Source: Azadirachta indica
Taxonomy: Eukaryota > Streptophyta > Magnoliopsida > Sapindales > Meliaceae
Direction of reading: 5' to 3'
Assembly (NCBI GenBank): GCA_022749755.1
Contig: CM040440.1
Location: forward strand, 4,797,769 to 4,861,768
Length of the DNA stretch: 64,000 nt
Below are positions 59,528 to 64,000 of this stretch, in pieces; the first letter of the stretch is position 1; each line of letters starts with the position of its first letter. The notes under the pieces were generated by a model. The model saw only the letters and a list, made by a program, of their open reading frames with translations, ran no database searches and was not told the origin of the DNA. A program made the translations under genes and the position numbers.

Positions 59528-59943
59528 GATATTGTGCTTATCTCCTAAATTTTAGAGGAAAAAAATATCCCTTTAAATTTTTAGTTAGTTAAGATACTTT
59601 TTTAACTTTTAAGAAAATATTAAAACAGTTTGACATTACTTTTTTTATTTTAAATTGATTATTTTATTCCTTAACTATTAAAAATATATAAAATAATTGT
59701 ATTATCCTTATTTAAATATTAAAATAAAATATATTGATTATTACAAAATAAAAATAAGGATAATATGGTTATTTTTTATATATTTTTAATAATTAAGGGT
59801 AACATAGTTAATTTAAAGTAAGATTATTAATGTTAGGAGTATTTTTAATATTTTTATAAAAGTTATAAGATATCTAGATTTACAAAGAACTTAGGGGGTA
59901 TATTGCTTTTTCTTTGAAAACTAGGGGGTTAAAGTATAATATC
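59528..59943. mobile_element. foldback / MITE-like element 2
   Basis: The two halves form an imperfect inverted repeat of about 416 bp with a centre near 59740. The left start gatattgtgcttatctcc pairs with the complement of the right end (gatattatactttaaccccc). Inner segments such as ttaactattaaaaatatata pair with the complement of tatatatttttaataattaa, and attatccttattt pairs with aaaataaggataat. It is non-coding. This layout is typical of plant MITEs that begin and end in C/T-rich then A/T-rich sequence. Confidence 0.6.
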
Positions 59944-60170
59944 TCTTTTTAATAAAACAAAATATTTATAATTTAATTTAACTATTTCACTTTTATTTAA
60001 TTTTTTTATTAATATAATTTTTATTAATAAATTCTAAATTAAAAAAGCCACTAGAAATATATATGAAATTATGAAAAGAGTTCAAAAACAATCAACTAAA
60101 AACAAAGGCATTGAATCAAAATTCATTCGAGAATTTAATAATATCATATAATAAAAGCCCTTATTCCTTT

Positions 60171-60546
60171 TTCTGCAACCTACAAAAATTTTGGTTTCTC
60201 TTCACTGTCTTTCAAATCCTCTATTATGACATCCATCGGTATCACCAATCTCACTGTCTAATTCGATGTTGAAGTTCATTTTATGTTTTCAAAAATTTTG
60301 AAGTATAGATTTGATGATTGCAAGAGTATAAAATAAATTTGTTTTTCTTCTTTAGATTAGTCTTTCATTTATTTATTTTTCTGTAACCCACAAAAATTTT
60401 ACCTTTTCTTTGTTGTTTTTTTGGATCCTCCGTTATCACATTGGTCGATACTCTCAATCTCAATGTTCGATTCCACGTTGAATTTCTTTTATGTTTTCAT
60501 AAACTTGAACGGGATTTGATGATTGCAACAATAGAAAATAAATTTT
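60171..60546. repeat. diverged direct duplication, about 170-bp copies
   Basis: Copy 1 (60171-60340) and copy 2 (60379-60546) are collinear. Both run from ttctg-aacc-acaaaaatt through a ggatcctc-type block and a ttcgat-(c)gttgaa block to tttgatgattgcaa and end in aaataaattt. They differ by many substitutions, so the duplication is old or was inherited from a repeat family. Confidence 0.7.
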
Positions 60547-62034
60547 ATTTTGGTTTGTACTAAGTAAAAGAATTGAAGAAGTTTGTTTAGGTTAAAGATT
60601 TGAATGAAAACTGAGCTTTAGAAATTTGGGTGTAAGTGGAAGAGGAGTTGGAATTATTAGTGTTTTTATGGGGTTAATTTACTTTTTCTATTTATTTATT
60701 ATTATTTTATTTGTAAATTATAAAAAGAAAATGATATTAATAAGAAAATTTAATTTGAATATTTTTATTTAATTTTGTTAATATAATTTTTTATTTTATA
60801 ATATTAAAAGATAAATTTTTCCTTAAAAAAATAATTTGACCAATAATTAAAGTAACGGATAAATGTAATTGGGTACTTTTGAAAATGTCGAGATATTGCA
60901 CTGAACAAAAAGGATATCCCATGTGAGAGTATTTAAAAATAAAATGCATATATAAATGAATAATCAACATATGAGTTCCTAAAGTTTGATCAATTAATAC
61001 AATAAATTTGACTAATTTTAAAAATATTAAAAAAATTCTAATCTATTAATTTGTACTATTTATTTGGATGAAAAAGTGTTACTTTATTTTTATACCAAAT
61101 TTCTTTATATTTTTTAATAAAATTTATTTGGTGACACGTTTGGTATATTCATTATCAAAATACTTGCTTTAAAAAATTTTCATAATTTCAAATTCCAAAT
61201 GTTGAAAGTTGTGTCTCCAGTGAAACTGGAGGAAGCGAATATGATAAATGATAATCAACAAGATTTTCCATTAAAATAATTCTAAGAGCAGTATATACAG
61301 GGGCATGCACAACAAATACTCCTATTTAAAAATTAAAGGTTATAATGATTAGATAATAATAGAGTTTAATTGTTTACCCAATTCAATTACTTTCTAGTTT
61401 AGTTTGTGAAAATTAATCAATTCAACACACCGTCATGTATTTAATATTAATTCGCTTCAGAAAATGTACTTAACTTTCGTCAATTCACAAACTTGTTAGT
61501 AAATTATTGAACACTACTCATATTCTATTTTCTCCCTTTACCTTCAATGGTGGTTGAGCAATTTGGTAATTACACAAATTGATTGATGGTTGATTGAAAA
61601 TTTTTCCAAGTAACGTCTTGGAATAATTATAGTCTCAATGCCTCCACTCCACCTCAAGCTCGCCTGTTGACCCTCCCTCTCCCTCCCTCCCTCAGTGTTA
61701 TTAAATTATGAAATAATGTTATTTTTATAAGTTTATTTAATTTTTTTTTTTTTTAAAAAAATTAAAAATAATAAATAATATGTATGTACAAATATAATCC
61801 AAATTCCGTGAACACGGTAGACAAACGGGCCAAGGCCTTATCAAAGTGGAATCAAAATTTCGGCTTGGTTGCTCTGTGACTGCGTGCGTGCTAAGGTGGG
61901 GGCGGGCTTCTAATCTTTTAACTTTTATTTATATTTTATATTATTATGATTAAATTAATTAACAACTTGACGGACTCGGTCAAAGTCCTTTTATCAATTC
62001 ACATTTTTTTATCTTCATTCTTCAACCCTTTTGA

Positions 62035-62060
62035 CCTCCCCTCCCCTCCCCTCCCCTCCC
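62035..62060. repeat. (CTCCC)n tract in the LWD leader
   Basis: About five CTCCC units lie 150-180 bp before the LWD start codon. An ACT/TAC trinucleotide tract follows near 62129-62154. Pyrimidine-rich leaders of this kind are common near plant transcription starts. Confidence 0.8.
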
Positions 62061-62212
62061 TGCCCTCCGTCAGCCTTCCTTCGTACGCACAACATCACAA
62101 ACAATCCTTCCCTAATCCATTTCTCAGATACTACTACTAATACTACTACTACTCTACCAATTAATAATCGTTCATTGTTTGGAGCTACAAGAACCCAGAA
62201 AATAAATTGAAG

Positions 62213-63253
62213 ATGGGTGCAAGTAGTGACCCGAACCTTGACGGGTCGGACGAGCAGCAGAAAAGATCCGAGATCTACACCTACGACTCTCCGTGGCACA
62301 TCTACGCCATGAACTGGAGCGTCCGTCGCGACAAGAAGTATCGCCTCGCCATTGCTAGCCTCCTCGAGCAATACCCTAACCGTGTCGAAATTGTCCAGCT
62401 TGATGATTCCACGGGTGAGATCCGGGCCGACCCTAAGCTTTCATTTGAGCACCCCTACCCTCCCACCAAGACCATTTTTATTCCCGACAAGGAGTGTCAA
62501 AAGCCCGACCTTCTTGCTACTTCCAGTGACTTCCTCCGCGTCTGGCGGATTTCCGATGAGGACCGCCGTGTGGAGCTCAAGAGCCTGTTGAATGGGAATA
62601 AGAACAGTGAGTATTGCGGGCCGTTGACCTCTTTTGACTGGAACGAAGCTGAGCCGAAGCGAATCGGGACGTCGAGCATAGACACCACCTGTACCATTTG
62701 GGACATCGAAAGAGAAACCGTCGACACTCAGCTCATCGCGCACGACAAAGAGGTTTACGACATTGCCTGGGGAGGAGTTGGCGTTTTCGCTTCCGTCTCT
62801 GCGGACGGCTCCGTTAGGGTTTTCGATTTGCGTGACAAGGAGCACTCGACGATTATTTACGAGAGTTCCGAACCCGATACACCCTTAGTTCGGTTGGGTT
62901 GGAACAAGCAGGACCCGAGATACATGGCGACGATAATAATGGACAGCGCCAAGGTGGTGGTGCTGGACATTCGCTTCCCAACGCTTCCAGTGGTGGAGCT
63001 GCAGAGGCACCAGGCAAGTGTGAACGCCATTGCGTGGGCGCCGCATAGTTCTTGTCATATATGCACGGCTGGGGATGACTCTCAGGCGTTAATCTGGGAC
63101 TTATCGTCCATGGGACAGCCGGTGGAGGGCGGGTTGGATCCAATTCTGGCCTACACGGCAGGGGCAGAGATAGAGCAGCTGCAGTGGTCCTCCTCCCAGC
63201 CTGATTGGGTTGCCATTGCATTCTCCACCAAGCTTCAGATTCTCAGGGTATGA
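62213..63253 (+). CDS. LWD1: LIGHT-REGULATED WD (LWD1/LWD2) clock protein
   Basis: Intronless frame of 346 residues from the ATG opening [20 protein letters not shown]. The frame is open two codons further upstream via TTG only. It is a WD40 propeller with WD-type units including [27 protein letters not shown] and QALIWDLSS, and it ends [14 protein letters not shown] proteins (AN11/TTG1 relatives) act in the nucleus with TCP factors to activate CCA1 and other morning clock genes in Arabidopsis. Which Arabidopsis paralogue is closer cannot be decided by eye, and the PPR neighbour points to the LWD2 locus. Length equals that remembered for LWD1. It diverges from the PPR gene and pseudogene on the minus strand. 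Confidence 0.95.
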   Translation: MGASSDPNLDGSDEQQKRSEIYTYDSPWHIYAMNWSVRRDKKYRLAIASLLEQYPNRVEIVQLDDSTGEIRADPKLSFEHPYPPTKTIFIPDKECQKPDLLATSSDFLRVWRISDEDRRVELKSLLNGNKNSEYCGPLTSFDWNEAEPKRIGTSSIDTTCTIWDIERETVDTQLIAHDKEVYDIAWGGVGVFASVSADGSVRVFDLRDKEHSTIIYESSEPDTPLVRLGWNKQDPRYMATIIMDSAKVVVLDIRFPTLPVVELQRHQASVNAIAWAPHSSCHICTAGDDSQALIWDLSSMGQPVEGGLDPILAYTAGAEIEQLQWSSSQPDWVAIAFSTKLQILRV

Positions 63254-64000
63254 CCATGTTGACTACCTCACGTCACATAGAAACTCTATGTTGTTGGAAC
63301 AATCATGTAACAGCTGCTGCTACTGATTGTTGTTGATTAGTTAAGAGTCGAAGACTCAATGATCAGTATAATTGATCTATTTTGCCTGCATAATATGTCT
63401 ATTTCTAGTTTTACTTGGAATCTTTTCTTATTTGATATGCAGTATGTGAGAAACTAAACCTCGCTGTAAGAAGTCAATTGCTTATGCAGCTTTGGAGCTT
63501 TCAATGAAGAGATTCTAAATTTCAAGAATTGTGTATATTTCTGATAAAAAAGGAAGTTATAAAAAGATGATTGTGTATAAGAATTTAGGAATATGGCAAT
63601 ATTGTGTTAGTTCTAATCTTTTGTTTGTAATAGTAGTGGAGGTGATTGGTTTGGCTGGGATCAGTGACAAAGAAGAACTTAGTTCTGAAGTGGCCAACTT
63701 TTTCTTTATGAAAAAGGAAAATGAAAACAACGATATTAAGTTGATACTAGAAATACCATCAGTTGGACGGTAGATGTTTCAAATCATTTTCCAGTTAAAA
63801 TTACTGACGGTAGCCTTATGTCCACGCAAGGATAAGTTAACGGCTGAGAAAGCAGGATTAGGTTTGGTTGCATAGGCTTGCTTTAATTTACAGTATAGAT
63901 CTATTGCTCCCTTTGTTTTCTACGGTTACAAGTACTGGGAAATTTTAATGCATGTATTATTTAGAGAGTGCTAGTTTATACATCCTAACGGTGTCATTCT
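63254..64000. other. LWD 3' region
   Basis: The first 300-400 bp are probably 3' untranslated sequence. A plus-strand open frame at 63531-63773 lacks an ATG at its start and shows no recognisable family, so it is not called as a gene. Confidence 0.5.

Larger units (their letters stand above)
58838..62212. other. repeat-rich intergenic region and LWD promoter
   Basis: A long AT-rich interval with two foldback elements (59043-59456, 59528-59943) and a diverged direct duplication (60171-60546). From about 61600 the composition becomes mixed, with CT-rich tracts (ccctccctctccctccctcc near 61670-61693) that belong to the promoter and leader of LWD. No coding gene is found. Confidence 0.55.

Noticed and set aside
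62015..62845. Minus-strand and alternate-frame ORFs over LWD
   Set aside because: Shadows of the LWD coding frame and its CT-rich leader.
1..64000. tRNA, rRNA, CRISPR, retrotransposon coding domains or endogenous virus sequence
   Set aside because: None was seen. The only tRNA-like signal is the SINE head at 45486-45528, and no reverse transcriptase, integrase, capsid or movement-protein motifs were noticed on either strand.

Overview
The window is nuclear DNA of a flowering plant, most likely a woody rosid eudicot. Citrus or a relative is my guess from protein style only, and it is not verified. Genes carry many short AT-rich introns with GT-AG borders, intergenic DNA is very AT-rich, and the products are plant-specific: plastid-targeted PPR proteins, NPG1, nsLTP, GRXS14, MOS14 and LWD. 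Exon structures were assembled by hand by joining reading frames at splice signals and checking phase. Family names rest on remembered protein families, not on a search.

Layout from left to right: the last exon of an unrecognised + strand gene (468-666); a long AT-rich gap; two tandem MATE transporter genes (3858-6373 and 8143-10329, +) with identical exon sizes; then four minus-strand genes: a plastid PPR protein like At3g59040 (10840-15225), the calmodulin-binding TPR protein NPG1 (16433-20204), a type 1 lipid transfer protein (21736-22176) and the plastid CGFS glutaredoxin GRXS14 (23142-25945). GRXS14 is head-to-head with the 24-exon importin-beta gene MOS14 (26910-38648, +). Next come eRF1 with an uninterrupted coding region (41729-43042, +), the 18-exon plastid acetyl-CoA synthetase ACS (44938-51881, -), a PLS-class PPR gene like At3g26630 (55472-56911, -), a broken intronless MO25-like pseudogene (57810-58837, -), a block of foldback elements, and the intronless WD40 clock gene LWD (62213-63253, +).

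These genes do not form a pathway; they are mostly housekeeping or organelle-related neighbours. The clearest context signal is conserved gene order. From memory, Arabidopsis carries eRF1-3, a PPR gene and LWD2 close together (At3g26618, At3g26630, At3g26640), and LWD1 beside eRF1-2 (At1g12910, At1g12920). The right-hand third of the window therefore looks like an old syntenic block, here interrupted by ACS, the pseudogene and MITE-like insertions.

I found no previously undescribed system. The most informative oddities are three GC-AG introns in two genes, a perfect 35-bp copy of MATE exon 5 inside the neighbouring intron, the MO25 processed pseudogene, a SINE-like insertion in an ACS intron, and two foldback elements near LWD.
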